From Pantoea agglomerans NBRC 102470 (GTDB lineage: Bacteria > Pseudomonadota > Gammaproteobacteria > Enterobacterales > Enterobacteriaceae): a stretch of 64,000 nt of DNA. Numbering within the stretch: the first letter of the stretch is position 1; each line of letters starts with the position of its first letter. Positions 36,168 through 47,785 of this stretch are shown here, piece after piece. The stretch covers positions 62,001 to 126,000 of the forward strand of contig NZ_BCZA01000003.1 in NCBI RefSeq assembly GCF_001598475.1, given 5' to 3'. Under the pieces are notes generated by a model. It did no database searches and was not told the DNA's origin. It was given only the letters and a program-made list of their open reading frames with translations. A program made the translations under genes and the position numbers.

Positions 36168-38172
36168 ACAGCGTTCGCAGTTCATGCAGCTGATCGCGCA
36201 CGTTGGCCGCCTGTTCGAACTCCAGGTTCTGAGCATGCTGCTGCATCTGCCCTTCCAGCTCGTGGATCTTCTTCTGCAGAGCCTGTGGCGTTAACAGCTG
36301 GAAATCGGCCAGCGCCTGGGCTTCGCCAGGACGGGCTGGTTTCGCTTTGCCGCGGGTTTTCACCACGTTTTTGCCCAGTTCCAGAATATCGGTGATCTTC
36401 TTATTCAGGCCCTGCGGCACGATGCCATTCTCTTCGTTGTGCAACTGCTGTTTCTCACGGCGGCGCTCGGTCTCTTCAATGGCGCGCGCCATCGACGGCG
36501 TGATTTTATCGCCATAGAGAATCGCCTTACCGTTGATGTTACGCGCCGCACGGCCAATGGTCTGAATCAGCGAGCGTTCGGAGCGCAGGAAGCCCTCTTT
36601 ATCCGCATCGAGAATCGCCACCAGCGACACTTCCGGCATATCCAGCCCCTCACGCAGTAAGTTAATGCCCACCAGCACATCAAACTCGCCCAGACGTAAG
36701 TCGCGTATAATCTCCATACGCTCTACCGTGTCGATATCGGAGTGCAGATAACGCACCTTCTCACCATGCTCAGACAGATATTCGGTGAGGTCTTCCGCCA
36801 TGCGTTTGGTCAGCACCGTCACCAGTACACGTTCGTTGATCGCCACGCGCTGACGGATTTCTGACAGCAGATCGTCGACCTGGGTACCGACCGGACGCAC
36901 TTCGATGATCGGATCCAGCAGACCGGTAGGACGCACCACCTGATCGATCACTTCGTCGCCCGACTTTTCCAGCTCATATTTGCCCGGCGTCGCCGAAACA
37001 TAGATGGTCTGCGGGGCCAGCGCCTCAAACTCTTCAAACTTCATCGGACGGTTATCCAGCGCCGACGGCAGGCGGAAGCCATACTCCACCAGCGTCTCTT
37101 TACGCGCCCGGTCGCCTTTGTACATGCCGCCAATCTGCGGAATGGTCACGTGCGACTCATCCACCACCAGCAGGCCATCGGCGGGCAGATAGTCAAACAG
37201 CGTCGGCGGCGCTTCGCCCGGTCCGCGTGCGGAGAGGTAGCGTGAGTAGTTCTCGATGCCGGAGCAGTAGCCCAGCTCGCTCATCATCTCCAGGTCAAAC
37301 TGGGTACGCTGAGTAATGCGTTGCTCTTCCAGCAGCTTATTGTTCTCCAGCAGCACCCGGCGGCGGTCCGCCAGCTCAACTTTGATATCTTCCATCGCCT
37401 GCAGAATACGCTCACGCGGCGTGACGTAGTGCGTCTTGGGGTAGATGGTAAAGCGCGGCACGACCGAATCGATCTGGCCAGTCAGCGGGTCAAAAAGCGA
37501 CAGACGCTCAACCTCTTCGTCAAACAGCTCGACGCGCAGCGCAATATCGTCCGACTCCGCCGGGAAGATATCGATCACTTCGCCGCGCACCCGGAAGGTG
37601 CCGCGCTGGAACGCCTGGTCGTTGCGGGTGTACTGCAGCTCTGACAGACGGCGCAGAATACTGCGCTGATCGATAATCATGCCGCGGGTCAGGTGCAGCA
37701 TCATTTTCAGATAGAGATCGGGATCGCCCAGACCGTAGATAGCCGAAACCGATGCCACCACAATGACATCGCGCCGTTCCAGCAGCGCCTTGGTGGCCGA
37801 CAGACGCATCTGTTCGATATGTTCGTTCACCGACGCATCTTTTTCGATAAAGGTGTCGGAGCTCGGCACATAGGCTTCTGGCTGGTAATAGTCGTAGTAA
37901 GAGACGAAAAACTCGACGGCGTTATCCGGGAAAAACTCTTTCATCTCGCCATAGAGCTGGGCGGCCAGCGTCTTGTTGGGTGCCAGCACCATGGTCGGAC
38001 GGTTGAGGTCGGCAATCACGTTGGCGACGGTAAACGTTTTACCGGAGCCGGTTACGCCTAATAAGGTCTGATGGGCCAGTCCATCCTCCAGCCCCTCTTC
38101 CAGGAGACGTATCGCCTCAGGCTGGTCGCCCGAAGGTTTAAAGGCGGAGTTCAATTTAAAGGCTTTGCTCAT
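36151..38172 (-). CDS. uvrB: Excinuclease ABC subunit B
   Basis: 673 residues, as in E. coli UvrB. Helicase motifs: [10 protein letters not shown] (about 39-48), the beta-hairpin region [21 protein letters not shown] (about 92-112), [13 protein letters not shown] and the C-terminal UVR domain ([19 protein letters not shown], about 645-663). It loads onto damaged DNA with UvrA and recruits UvrC. A LexA box lies 77 bp upstream. Confidence 0.97.
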   Translation of the reverse strand: MSKAFKLNSAFKPSGDQPEAIRLLEEGLEDGLAHQTLLGVTGSGKTFTVANVIADLNRPTMVLAPNKTLAAQLYGEMKEFFPDNAVEFFVSYYDYYQPEAYVPSSDTFIEKDASVNEHIEQMRLSATKALLERRDVIVVASVSAIYGLGDPDLYLKMMLHLTRGMIIDQRSILRRLSELQYTRNDQAFQRGTFRVRGEVIDIFPAESDDIALRVELFDEEVERLSLFDPLTGQIDSVVPRFTIYPKTHYVTPRERILQAMEDIKVELADRRRVLLENNKLLEEQRITQRTQFDLEMMSELGYCSGIENYSRYLSARGPGEAPPTLFDYLPADGLLVVDESHVTIPQIGGMYKGDRARKETLVEYGFRLPSALDNRPMKFEEFEALAPQTIYVSATPGKYELEKSGDEVIDQVVRPTGLLDPIIEVRPVGTQVDDLLSEIRQRVAINERVLVTVLTKRMAEDLTEYLSEHGEKVRYLHSDIDTVERMEIIRDLRLGEFDVLVGINLLREGLDMPEVSLVAILDADKEGFLRSERSLIQTIGRAARNINGKAILYGDKITPSMARAIEETERRREKQQLHNEENGIVPQGLNKKITDILELGKNVVKTRGKAKPARPGEAQALADFQLLTPQALQKKIHELEGQMQQHAQNLEFEQAANVRDQLHELRTLFIAAS

Positions 38173-38248
38173 GAATGCAGTTCCTGCTGGAGAAGTCGGC
38201 GGGCAGGCACTTATTTTACTCTGCTATGGTGATTTTGCCAGAAAATAA

Positions 38249-38268
38249 TACTGGATATAAAAACAGTA
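38249..38268 (-). promoter_or_regulatory. LexA (SOS) box of uvrB
   Basis: TACTGGATATAAAAACAGTA fits CTG-N10-CAG and the full LexA consensus closely. It is 77 bp before uvrB and matches the known SOS control of uvrB. Confidence 0.88.
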
Positions 38269-38350
38269 TTGGTGCAATGTTAACGCCAGCAGGATGGCAC
38301 CTGATGTCCCTGCAGGCTGGCAGCGTTATCGCTCAGCATGTTGCGCAATG

Positions 38351-38582
38351 TTATCCCCAGGCAGGGATCTGATTTAACATTTGTCAATAGAGTGTCACAA
38401 AATTACAGTACGGTTACCTGACAGATAATTCTCAGGCTTGTTTTTTGATAAACAACTGATTTTACTGACATAAGGCTATGAGGCCAGATTCTCGTCATTA
38501 TGTTACCAGGCCGCGTATTTCCTCGCTTCCAACTGGTTTTCATTACCTAATGCACAAGGTTATCCACAGGAATGGTGGATAA
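38351..38582. promoter_or_regulatory. DnaA-type boxes upstream of uvrB
   Basis: TTATCCACA (38560-38568) is a perfect high-affinity DnaA box. It faces an inverted near-box, GGTGGATAA (38574-38582), 5 bp away. TTATCCCCA (38351-38359) is a third, weaker match. The E. coli uvrB control region is also known to carry a DnaA box. The 893-bp gap 38173-39065 otherwise contains the LexA box, a CGCAAATTTGCG palindrome (38725-38736) and no convincing gene. Confidence 0.6.
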
Positions 38583-39065
38583 GTGATGGCAGCCCCGACG
38601 CCATCAGCTGTGTATAATTTTTCCCTGCCTTCTCACTACCGTGAAAATAATTTTTTTTGCGTTAAATTTCGCGTCGCCTGCTGACGGATTATTCTGCAAT
38701 TTTAAACTGTCACCGGGTGTCGTACGCAAATTTGCGCGCCTCATACTAAGATTCTTAATCGGACTTCCTGCCACGTTACAGTACGTCTGCACCAGAAACA
38801 GCGCTCCAGGGCACTGCAAAAGTGCAGGTGCGTGGTCACCGTGGGGAATTGATAAGTTTTTCTCACCTTTCATCCCTGACACGCGGCGCTCCGGCAGGAA
38901 ACAGGGCCGTTTTTAGATCTGGCCTGGGAATTGCAGGAGTCAGTAGCGTCACCGCGCGAAATGCGCACTGTGCTGCAATGGCGAGGCTGCCGTTGCTGAT
39001 GACTTGTTTGCCAGACGACAGAGCGCGGAAGCAATCAGGCTAACGATCGGGAAGGAGAGTGTCAG

Positions 39066-39788
39066 ATGCTGAGTTTACGTTCGGTAAATCAATTTTACGG
39101 TCAAAACCATATTCTGTGGGATGTGGACCTGGATCTGTCGCCTGGCACCTGCACCGGCATTCTGGGCCGACCTGGCATGGGTAAAACCACGCTGGTGAAC
39201 TGCATCATGGGCAGATTGCCGATTAACAGCGGCTCTATCTCCTGGAAAGAGGATGGCTCGCCGCCGGAAGATCTGCTGCTGCAACCGGCTGAACAGCGGG
39301 CGCAGATGGGGATTGGCTATGTGCCGCAGGGCCGCCATATTTTTACCCAGATGAGCGTGGAAGATAATCTGCTGATTGCCCTGCTGGCGGGTGCCAGCCA
39401 GCGCGACCGCCATCGCGCCATTCCTGAAATGGTGTTCGACCTCTTCCCGGCGCTCTACTCACTGCGCCAGCAGCGCAGCGGCGATCTGCCGATCGATCAG
39501 CAGCAACAGCTGGCCCTGGCGCGCGCGCTGGTGCTGCAGCCCAAACTGCTGATTCTGGATGAGCCGACCGACGGGATGTCGCCGTGGCTGGAAGAGGAGA
39601 TGGGCAATCTGATCCGTCGGCTTAACCTCGACTACGGACTGACCATCCTGCTGCTGGAGCAGCGCCTGTCGCTGATCCGTCGCGTGGCGGACTATTTCCT
39701 GCTGCTGCACCGCGGCCGCAATGTGGCGCAGGGCAGCATGGAACAGCTTGATGACCACACCGTCGATAAATGGCTGACGGTAGCCTGA
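39066..39788 (+). CDS. Orphan ABC ATPase of the UrtE/LivF type with altered signature
   Basis: 240 residues, about the length of UrtE/LivF. Walker A is GRPGMGKTT (34-42), the Q-loop Gln is at 88 (GYVPQGRHIF), Walker B is LLILDEPTDGM (161-171), and the TILLLEQRL segment replaces the H-loop as in LivF/UrtE. The ABC signature, LSGGQ in relatives, reads LPIDQ (141-145), removing the Ser and both Gly that contact ATP across the dimer. No urtABCD or liv genes are nearby. It lies alone between uvrB and bioD, where E. coli has nothing. GAAGGAGAG precedes the ATG. It may be a relic or a regulatory ATPase; preservation of the full frame argues for some use. Confidence 0.82.
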   Translation: MLSLRSVNQFYGQNHILWDVDLDLSPGTCTGILGRPGMGKTTLVNCIMGRLPINSGSISWKEDGSPPEDLLLQPAEQRAQMGIGYVPQGRHIFTQMSVEDNLLIALLAGASQRDRHRAIPEMVFDLFPALYSLRQQRSGDLPIDQQQQLALARALVLQPKLLILDEPTDGMSPWLEEEMGNLIRRLNLDYGLTILLLEQRLSLIRRVADYFLLLHRGRNVAQGSMEQLDDHTVDKWLTVA

Positions 39789-39934
39789 TATTCAGCGCCT
39801 GCCCCACTAGGCGTAAGTGTTGCAGGCAGGCTGGAGACGGAGCGCGCAGAACCACCGGAGCGTGTACACAGCGCGCGAAAATGGTGAGCACTGCCCGGAT
39901 TCAGCACGACAAATAAAATAGCCAGGCCAGGCGG

Positions 39935-41341
<1,407 letters not shown>

Positions 41342-41358
<17 letters not shown>

Positions 41359-42493
41359 GCAGCGCCTCCAGTAACCGGTCAATATCCTCGGGGCGATGAG
41401 CCGCGGTCAGAGTGATGCGCAGCCGGGCCGTCCCCGGCGGCACGGTCGGTGGCCGGATCGCGCTGACCCAGCAGCCCGCCTCAGCCAGCCGCTGGGAGAG
41501 CGCCATCGCATCGCCATTTTCGCCCACCAGCAGCGGCTGAATCGCGCTGCCGGAGTCCATCAGTTGCCACGGCAGCGAGGCCGCACCGCGCCGGAAATGG
41601 CCAATGTTCTGTTGCAGTTGCTGCCGCAGGGCATCGCCCTGCTGAACTTCACGCAACGCCGCCTGCAGCGCGCTCGCCTGCGCCGCGGGCATCGCGGTGG
41701 AGTAGATCAGATGTCGGCTGAACTGCAGGAAATAGTCGGCGGTGGCCGCGTCGCACAGCAGCGCGGCACCGCTGACGCCAAAGGCTTTGCCAAAGGTGAC
41801 CACCAGTAGTTCCGGTTTAACGCCCTGCTGCCAGCAGCTGCCGCGCCCCTGCTCACCCACCACGCCGATGCCGTGCGCATCATCCACCAGCAGCCAGCCC
41901 TCTGCCTGGCGCGTCTGTTGCGCCAGGGCGGCCAGCGGCGCACTGTCGCCATCCATGCTGAAAATACCTTCCGTCACCACCAGCGTTTCGCCCTCGCAGG
42001 GAGAGGCGAGCCGGGCTGCCAGGCTCTCCGGCGCGTTGTGATGGAAACGTCGCAGCTGTGCCGGACTATGGCTGGCGGCGTCGAGCAGCGAGGCGTGGCT
42101 GAGTTTATCGGCCAGGATGCGATCGTTTTTCTCGCCCAGCAGATGAATAACTGCCTGATTGGCCGCAAAGCCAGAAATAAACAGCAGCGCACGGTCGTAG
42201 CCGAGCCAGTCGGCCAGCTGCGCCTCAAGATCGGCGTGCTGACGGTGATAACCCGTGACATGCCCTGAAGCACCGGCACCTGCGCCCGCCTGCGCCGCGC
42301 CCTGTTGCCAGCCCGCAATCACCGCCGGATGCTGGGTTAAGCCGAGATAATCATTGCTGGAGAAGTGGAGATAGCTGCGGCCGCCGCTGTGCAGCGTGCG
42401 GGTCGATTGCTGATCGATCACCCGTCGCTGCCGCCAGCCATCGGCCGCCCGGCGCTGCGTCAGCGCCTGACGGATACGTTGCTGCCAGCCCAT
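41342..42493 (-). CDS. bioF: 8-amino-7-oxononanoate synthase BioF
   Basis: 383 residues of the PLP alpha-oxoamine synthase family. [12 protein letters not shown] (about 45-56), [13 protein letters not shown] (about 75-87), [15 protein letters not shown] (about 202-216) and [12 protein letters not shown] with the PLP Lys near 235 are visible. It condenses pimeloyl-ACP with alanine. It overlaps bioB by 1 bp (stop TAA and ATG share a T on the minus strand). Confidence 0.96.
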
Positions 42494-43524
42494 TACAGCG
42501 CCGCGTTGTAGAACTGTTCAGTGTCGGCATGGAATAGCTGCTCGCTGAGTTGCTGCTCCTGCTGCTGATCGCCGTGCTGAGTGTGAGTATGCTCCGGGTT
42601 AAGACCCAGTTTGCGGAACAGCACGCGGTCTTTGTCCTCTTCCGGATTCGGCGTGGTCAGCAGTTTGCAGCCGTAGAAAATCGAGTTCGCCCCGGCCATA
42701 AAGCACATCGCCTGGGTCTGCTCACTCATCTGCTCACGGCCCGCTGAGAGGCGCACATGCGAGGTCGGCATCATGATGCGCGCCACCGCGATGGTGCGGA
42801 TAAAATCGAACGGTTCCACATCATCGTTATCCGCCAACGGCGTGCCTTTGACCTTCACCAGCATATTGATCGGTACGCTTTCCGGCGGCGTTGGCAGGTT
42901 GGCTAACTGCACCAGCAGACCGGCGCGGTCGTTAACGGTTTCGCCCAGGCCGACAATGCCACCCGAACAGACTTTAATGCCGGCGTCGCGCACTTTGCCC
43001 AGCGTATCCAGACGTTCCTGATAGCTGCGGGTGGTGATGATGGAGCCGTAGAATTCCGGTGAGGTGTCGAGGTTATGGTTGTAGAAATCGAGACCTGCGC
43101 CCGCCAGTCGCTGCGCCTGGTGGTCGCTGAGCGTGCCCAGCGTCATGCAGGTTTCCATTCCCATCGCCTTCACGCCTTCTATCATCTTCTCCAGATAGGG
43201 CATATCGCGCTCGTGCGGATTTTTCCACGCGGCACCCATGCAGAAACGGGTTGAACCGGCGGCTTTGGCCTGACGCGCTGAAGTCAGCACCTCTTCCACT
43301 TCCATCAGCCGCTCCGACTCCAGGCCGGTCTTGTAGCGCGCGCTCTGCGGGCAGTATTTACAATCTTCCGGACAGGCACCGGTTTTAATCGACAGCAGGG
43401 TACTGACCTGCACCTGGCGCGGATCGAAGTGCTGCCGATGCACCTGCTGCGCTTTAAACATCAGTTCAAGAAAAGGTTGATCAAACAGCGCTTGCGCCTG
43501 TGCAATTGTCCAGCGTTGAGCCAT
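42493..43524 (-). CDS. bioB: Biotin synthase BioB
   Basis: 343 residues. The radical-SAM cluster is Cys51, Cys55 and Cys58 ([10 protein letters not shown]). The [2Fe-2S] ligands and conserved Arg lie in [25 protein letters not shown] and [10 protein letters not shown]. It inserts sulphur into dethiobiotin. First gene of bioBFCD. Transcription starts in the bioA/bioB operator region and is repressed by BirA-biotinyl-AMP. Confidence 0.97.
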   Translation of the reverse strand: MAQRWTIAQAQALFDQPFLELMFKAQQVHRQHFDPRQVQVSTLLSIKTGACPEDCKYCPQSARYKTGLESERLMEVEEVLTSARQAKAAGSTRFCMGAAWKNPHERDMPYLEKMIEGVKAMGMETCMTLGTLSDHQAQRLAGAGLDFYNHNLDTSPEFYGSIITTRSYQERLDTLGKVRDAGIKVCSGGIVGLGETVNDRAGLLVQLANLPTPPESVPINMLVKVKGTPLADNDDVEPFDFIRTIAVARIMMPTSHVRLSAGREQMSEQTQAMCFMAGANSIFYGCKLLTTPNPEEDKDRVLFRKLGLNPEHTHTQHGDQQQEQQLSEQLFHADTEQFYNAAL

Positions 43525-43571
43525 TACTTACTCCAAAAAGGGTGTCATCCCGACGAAAAGCAGGGTTATAC

Positions 43572-43604
43572 TTGTAAACTATATTTTTTTATTTTGGTTT
43601 ACAA
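43572..43604. promoter_or_regulatory. BirA operator (bioO) between bioB and bioA
   Basis: TTGTAAACT (43572-43580) and GGTTTACAA (43596-43604) flank a 15-bp A/T-rich spacer, matching the BirA consensus TTGTAAACC-N14/15-GGTTTACAA with one mismatch. It covers divergent promoters for bioBFCD and bioA. The bioA start codon is only 6 bp from its edge, so the bioA leader must be very short. Confidence 0.92.
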
Positions 43605-43609
43605 CTCCG

Positions 43610-44914
43610 ATGACTATCCCCGTTTTCTCCTCAGACGATGCCCGCTTTGACCGCCAGCATATCTGGCATCCCTACACCTCGATGCAGGATCCGCTGCCCT
43701 GCTACCCGGTGGTCGCCGCACAGGGTTTTCAGCTGCAACTGGCCGATGGCCGTGAGCTGGTGGATGGGATGTCCTCGTGGTGGGCGGCGATCCACGGTTA
43801 CAACCATCCGCGCCTGAATCGGGCGCTGACAGAGCAGGTCACCCAGATGTCGCACGTGATGTTTGGCGGCATTACCCATCCGGCGGCGGTGGCGCTCTGC
43901 CGTCAGCTGGTGGCGATGACGCCTGAGGCGCTGGAGTGCGTCTTCCTGGCCGACTCAGGCTCGGTGGCGGTGGAAGTGTCGATGAAGATGGCGCTGCAGT
44001 ACTGGCTGGGGCGTGGCGAGACGCGCCAGCAGTTCCTGACGCTGAAACGCGGCTATCACGGCGATACCTTTGCAGCGATGTCGGTGTGCGACCCCGAGAA
44101 CTCGATGCACAGCCTGTGGCGCGGCTATCTGCCCGAGCATCACTTTGCGGCGGCCCCGGCCTGCGGCTTTGATGATGAATGGCACCAGCCTGATTTCGAT
44201 GATTTCGCCAGGCTGATAGAACAGCATCACCGGCAACTGGCAGCGGTGATTCTGGAGCCGATTGTGCAGGGTGCGGGCGGCATGCGTTTCTACCATCCGC
44301 GTTATCTGCAGCAGGTACGGGAAGCCTGTGATCGCTATGGCGTGCTGTTGATTGCGGATGAGATCGCCACCGGCTTTGGCCGTACCGGCAAACTTTTTGC
44401 CTGCGAGCATGCGGGCATTACCCCGGATATTCTCTGCGTCGGCAAAGCGCTGACCGGTGGCATGATGACGCTGGCGGCGACCCTGACTACCCGCGAGGTC
44501 GCGGACACCATCAGCCGCAGCGCGGCGGGCTGCTTTATGCATGGCCCGACCTTTATGGGCAATCCGCTGGCCTGCGCGGTCGCGGCGGAGAGCCTGACCA
44601 TGCTGGCGGAAGGTCACTGGCAGCGCCAGGTGGCGGCAATCGAACAGCAGTTACGGGCTGAGCTGCTGCCGCTGCGCAGTTCACCGCAGGTGGCCGATGT
44701 GCGCGTGCTGGGCGCGATTGGCGTAGTGGAAACCCATCAGGCGGTTAATATGGCGGCGCTGCAGCAGTTCTTTGTTGAACAGGGCGTCTGGATCCGGCCT
44801 TTTGGCCGGCTGATCTACCTGATGCCGCCCTACATCATCACGCCGCAGGCGCTGAGCAGGCTGGTGCAGGCGATTGGCGGCGCGCTGGAGCATTCTCAAC
44901 ATTTTGCCGCCTGA
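43610..44914 (+). CDS. bioA: Adenosylmethionine-8-amino-7-oxononanoate aminotransferase BioA
   Basis: 434 residues of class-III PLP aminotransferases. [14 protein letters not shown] (about 17-30), [13 protein letters not shown] (about 55-67), [14 protein letters not shown] (about 112-125), [15 protein letters not shown] (about 245-259) and CVGKALTGG with the PLP Lys near 285 are intact. It makes DAPA using SAM as amino donor. It is transcribed divergently from bioBFCD. No clear Shine-Dalgarno sequence precedes its ATG. Confidence 0.97.
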   Translation: MTIPVFSSDDARFDRQHIWHPYTSMQDPLPCYPVVAAQGFQLQLADGRELVDGMSSWWAAIHGYNHPRLNRALTEQVTQMSHVMFGGITHPAAVALCRQLVAMTPEALECVFLADSGSVAVEVSMKMALQYWLGRGETRQQFLTLKRGYHGDTFAAMSVCDPENSMHSLWRGYLPEHHFAAAPACGFDDEWHQPDFDDFARLIEQHHRQLAAVILEPIVQGAGGMRFYHPRYLQQVREACDRYGVLLIADEIATGFGRTGKLFACEHAGITPDILCVGKALTGGMMTLAATLTTREVADTISRSAAGCFMHGPTFMGNPLACAVAAESLTMLAEGHWQRQVAAIEQQLRAELLPLRSSPQVADVRVLGAIGVVETHQAVNMAALQQFFVEQGVWIRPFGRLIYLMPPYIITPQALSRLVQAIGGALEHSQHFAA

Positions 44915-44989
44915 AGCAGGCTGACCGCTGGCACTGACGGCGCTTTTGGTTATGATGACAGGCTATTCATCGACAATTAAGGAGATGTG

Positions 44990-45466
44990 ATGCGCGTTTT
45001 TAGTCAGGATTTTAATGACGGCGAGAAGATGCCTGAAAAGCATGTTTTCAACGGCATGGGTTATCAGGGCGAGAATATCTCTCCCCACCTTGCCTGGGAA
45101 GCGGCGCCGGAAGGCACCAAAAGTTTTGTGGTGACCTGCTACGATCCTGATGCCCCGACCGGTTCCGGCTGGTGGCACTGGGTGGTGGCGAATATTCCGG
45201 CCAGCACGACGTCACTGCCGCAGGGTGCCGGTTCCGGCAAAGCATCACTGCCAGCAGGCGCAATCCAGACCCGTACCGATTTCGGTCAGGCGGGCTACGG
45301 TGGCGCGGCGCCGCCACAGGGCGAAACCCATCGCTACATTTTCACCGTGCATGCGCTGGATGTGGAGACGATTGAAGTAGATGAAGGCGCCAGTGGCGCA
45401 ATGGTCGGCTTTAATGTGCATTTCCACGCACTGGCGAGCGCCTCGCTGACCGTGAATTATCAGTAA
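44990..45466 (+). CDS. ybhB: YbhB, PEBP/Raf kinase inhibitor-like protein
   Basis: 158 residues from the ATG at 44990 (AAGGAG five nt before); a GTG one codon upstream is an alternative. The PEBP fold shows SPHLAWEAAPEGTKSFVVTCYDPDAPTGSGWWHWVVANIP (about residues 32-71) and GETHRYIFTVHALD (about 108-121). Enterobacterial YbhB is cytosolic, with no established ligand. It follows bioA, as in E. coli. Confidence 0.95.
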   Translation: MRVFSQDFNDGEKMPEKHVFNGMGYQGENISPHLAWEAAPEGTKSFVVTCYDPDAPTGSGWWHWVVANIPASTTSLPQGAGSGKASLPAGAIQTRTDFGQAGYGGAAPPQGETHRYIFTVHALDVETIEVDEGASGAMVGFNVHFHALASASLTVNYQ

Positions 45467-45523
45467 TTCAGCACGACAGACTACTGGCAAACCCAAGGCT
45501 GGGTGACCTGGCAGCAACGTATT

Positions 45524-45728
45524 AGCTCAAAACGCAGGGAACGGCGTCAGAAGAGGAAAGCGTCCCACGCCCAGGGACAAAAACGCCGGGAGCGTTTTTG
45601 AACAACGCAAAGCGTTGGCCCGGCTACGGGCGCACCTCAGGGATGAGGTGCGTAATCGCGGGGGCAGAGCGTGCCATGGATGGCGGTTTTTGCGTCTTTC
45701 CGATCTGACGCCGTTCCCTGTGTCAGCT
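45524..45728. mobile_element. MITE-like structured element, about 205 bp, with 17-bp inverted ends
   Basis: CAGGGAACGGCGTCAGA (45535-45551) recurs as a perfect inverted copy at 45704-45720, and AGCT flanks both ends. Inside are three hairpins: AAAAACGC/GCGTTTTT (about 45579-45599), CAACGC/GCGTTG (45603-45617) and CGCACCTCA/TGAGGTGCG with a GGGA loop (45631-45652). There is no gene in the 343-bp gap 45467-45809. A related single end lies at 57543-57579 (29 of 37 bases identical). This fits a non-autonomous mobile repeat. No target duplication is evident. Confidence 0.6.
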
Positions 45729-45773
45729 CGATCTCACAGCTGGGCTGTGGCAGACTTCGTCAACTATCTCATA

Positions 45774-45800
45774 CCTCTCCCTGACAGGAGAGGCGTTTTT
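45774..45800 (+). terminator. Terminator-like hairpin before the pgl 3' end
   Basis: CCTCTCC-CTGACA-GGAGAGG followed by CGTTTTT would stop plus-strand transcription coming from ybhB. It sits just past the convergent pgl stop codon. Confidence 0.6.
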
Positions 45801-45809
45801 CGTAGCGGG

Positions 45810-46811
45810 TTACGCCTGTAACTGATGAATCACAACCCACATCGGGCCCTGCCCCACCGCATAACGTCCCAGCGGCTTTAACAGCCCTTTCGGTTCGGTA
45901 ATCGCATAAACTTCGATGTGATGAGATTTCTGTCCCGCCGCCACCAGATAGCGTCCGCTGTGATCGATATTAAATCCGCGCGGCTGCGTTTCCGTCGGCT
46001 GGAACCCTTCCAGGGTCAGCTCATCGCCCAGGTCGCTGACGCTGAAGACCGCCAGCGTGCTGCTGGTGCGATCGCAGGCATAGAGGAAACGGCCATCCGG
46101 CGTCAGATGAATATCGGCTGCCCAGCGCGTACCGCTGAAATCAGGCGGCATCATATCCAGCGTCTGCACGCTTTCTGCTTCACCTTCGCCCGTATTTAAT
46201 GCCCACACCTCAACCGTGCTGTCGAGCTCGTTCACGCAGTAAGCGTACTGGCCGCCCGGATGGAACTGCATATGACGCGGGCCAGCGCCTTCTACCGTCG
46301 TGACCTGCGTCTGTTTACGCGGCGTCAGCTGACCATCTTCGCCCAGCTTAAACAGACAGATACGGTCCTGCTTCAGAGCCGGCACGTAGAGCGTCTTGTT
46401 GTCATTATCGATGTTGGCCGAGTGACAACCATCCAGTCCGCTGATCACCTGCAGCGGGGCCTGCGGAATGCCGTCATCGCCAATCGGGCTGACGCTGACG
46501 CAGGCATCATTGTAGGAGCCGCAGAACAGGAATCTGCCCTGGCGATCGGTGGAAATGTGAGTCGGACTGCCGGGCAACGGCGCCTGACCCGCTTCGGTCA
46601 GCGTGCCATCGGCGGCAATGCGAAACGCCAGCACGCGGAAATTGGGACGCACACCGACATAGAGAAAATCGCGGTTCGGACTCACCACCATCGGCTGAAC
46701 CTGGCCGGCGACATCGGTCACCTGAAGCAACGTCAGCCCGCCCTCATCATTCATCTGCCAGACGTGAATCTGCTGGCTCTCGGGACTGGCGGTGTACACA
46801 ACTTGTTTCAT
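45810..46811 (-). CDS. pgl: 6-phosphogluconolactonase Pgl (YbhE)
   Basis: 333 residues, a seven-bladed beta-propeller lactonase (E. coli Pgl 331). [16 protein letters not shown] at the start, [27 protein letters not shown] (about 180-206) and [29 protein letters not shown] (about 278-306) are family blocks. It hydrolyses 6-phosphogluconolactone in the pentose phosphate pathway, in the cytoplasm. Divergent from ybhA, as in E. coli. Confidence 0.96.
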   Translation of the reverse strand: MKQVVYTASPESQQIHVWQMNDEGGLTLLQVTDVAGQVQPMVVSPNRDFLYVGVRPNFRVLAFRIAADGTLTEAGQAPLPGSPTHISTDRQGRFLFCGSYNDACVSVSPIGDDGIPQAPLQVISGLDGCHSANIDNDNKTLYVPALKQDRICLFKLGEDGQLTPRKQTQVTTVEGAGPRHMQFHPGGQYAYCVNELDSTVEVWALNTGEGEAESVQTLDMMPPDFSGTRWAADIHLTPDGRFLYACDRTSSTLAVFSVSDLGDELTLEGFQPTETQPRGFNIDHSGRYLVAAGQKSHHIEVYAITEPKGLLKPLGRYAVGQGPMWVVIHQLQA

Positions 46812-46966
46812 GCATTCTCCTTTTTTGCTGCCTGATCATGATCTGTGAATCACTGTAGCCTGTTTTATTGCCCTACGCTGGGATCATTTGTGCCCTGTTT
46901 TTTGTCTCCGGACCGTGGTGAGGTGTAGACTTCAGCCCCTGCAAACCAGGAAAAACGAGAGGATTA

Positions 46967-47785
46967 ATGAGCTACCGTGTAATTGCCCTCGACCTCGACG
47001 GCACGCTGCTGACCCCAGCCAAAACGATTCTGCCGCAGTCAATCGAAGCGCTAAATCAGGCACGCCAGGCGGGCGTTCATGTCGCTATCGTGACCGGACG
47101 CCATCACTGCGCTATCCACCCTTTTTATCAGGCGTTACAGCTGGATACACCCGCAATCTGCTGTAATGGCACCTATTTGTATGATTACCAGGCGAAAAAG
47201 GTGCTGGCGTCCGATCCCCTCGACCCGCAACTGGCGTTGCAGGTGATTGAGATGCTGAATCAGCAGCAGATTCACGGTTTGCTCTACGTGGATGATGCGA
47301 TGCTCTATCAGACCCCGACCGGCCACGTGATGCGCACCCTGAAGTGGGCCGAATCGCTGCCCGCCCACCAGCGTCCACTGTTCCGCCAGGTGCCCGACTT
47401 AGCCAAGGCGGCACGCGAAGCCGGTTCGATCTGGAAGTTTGCCCTGTCGCACAACAACATCCCGGAACTGCAGCAGTTCGCCACCAGAGTGGAAGCGGAA
47501 CTGGGGCTGGCCTGCGAATGGTCGTGGCACGATCAGGTTGATATCGCCAAAGGCGGCAACAGCAAAGGCAAACGACTGGCGCAGTGGGTTGAATCACTGG
47601 GGCTGAGTATGTCCGATGTGATCGCGTTTGGTGATAACTATAACGATCTCAGCATGCTGGAAACGGCCGGACTGGGCGTGGCGATGGGTAATGCCGATGA
47701 GGCGATTAAAGCGCGGGCGAAAATGGTGATCGGCACCAACCTTGAAACCGGTATTGCCGATACCCTCTATCAGTACGTGTTGTAA
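46967..47785 (+). CDS. ybhA: YbhA, HAD-family pyridoxal phosphate phosphatase
   Basis: 272 residues of the Cof-type HAD IIB class. Motif I is DLDGTL (about residues 9-14), motif II VTGRHH (about 42-47), motif III Lys in KGNSKGKRLAQW (about 196-207) and motif IV FGDNYNDLSMLE (about 222-233). E. coli YbhA dephosphorylates pyridoxal phosphate and other sugar phosphates. It abuts modC in convergent orientation with no base between the stop codons. Confidence 0.94.
   Translation: MSYRVIALDLDGTLLTPAKTILPQSIEALNQARQAGVHVAIVTGRHHCAIHPFYQALQLDTPAICCNGTYLYDYQAKKVLASDPLDPQLALQVIEMLNQQQIHGLLYVDDAMLYQTPTGHVMRTLKWAESLPAHQRPLFRQVPDLAKAAREAGSIWKFALSHNNIPELQQFATRVEAELGLACEWSWHDQVDIAKGGNSKGKRLAQWVESLGLSMSDVIAFGDNYNDLSMLETAGLGVAMGNADEAIKARAKMVIGTNLETGIADTLYQYVL

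Noticed and set aside
38604..38916. Short overlapping open frames on both strands before the orphan ATPase gene
   Set aside because: Neither has a clear start signal or known family; the A/T-rich control region explains the lack of stops poorly but no coding pattern is visible.
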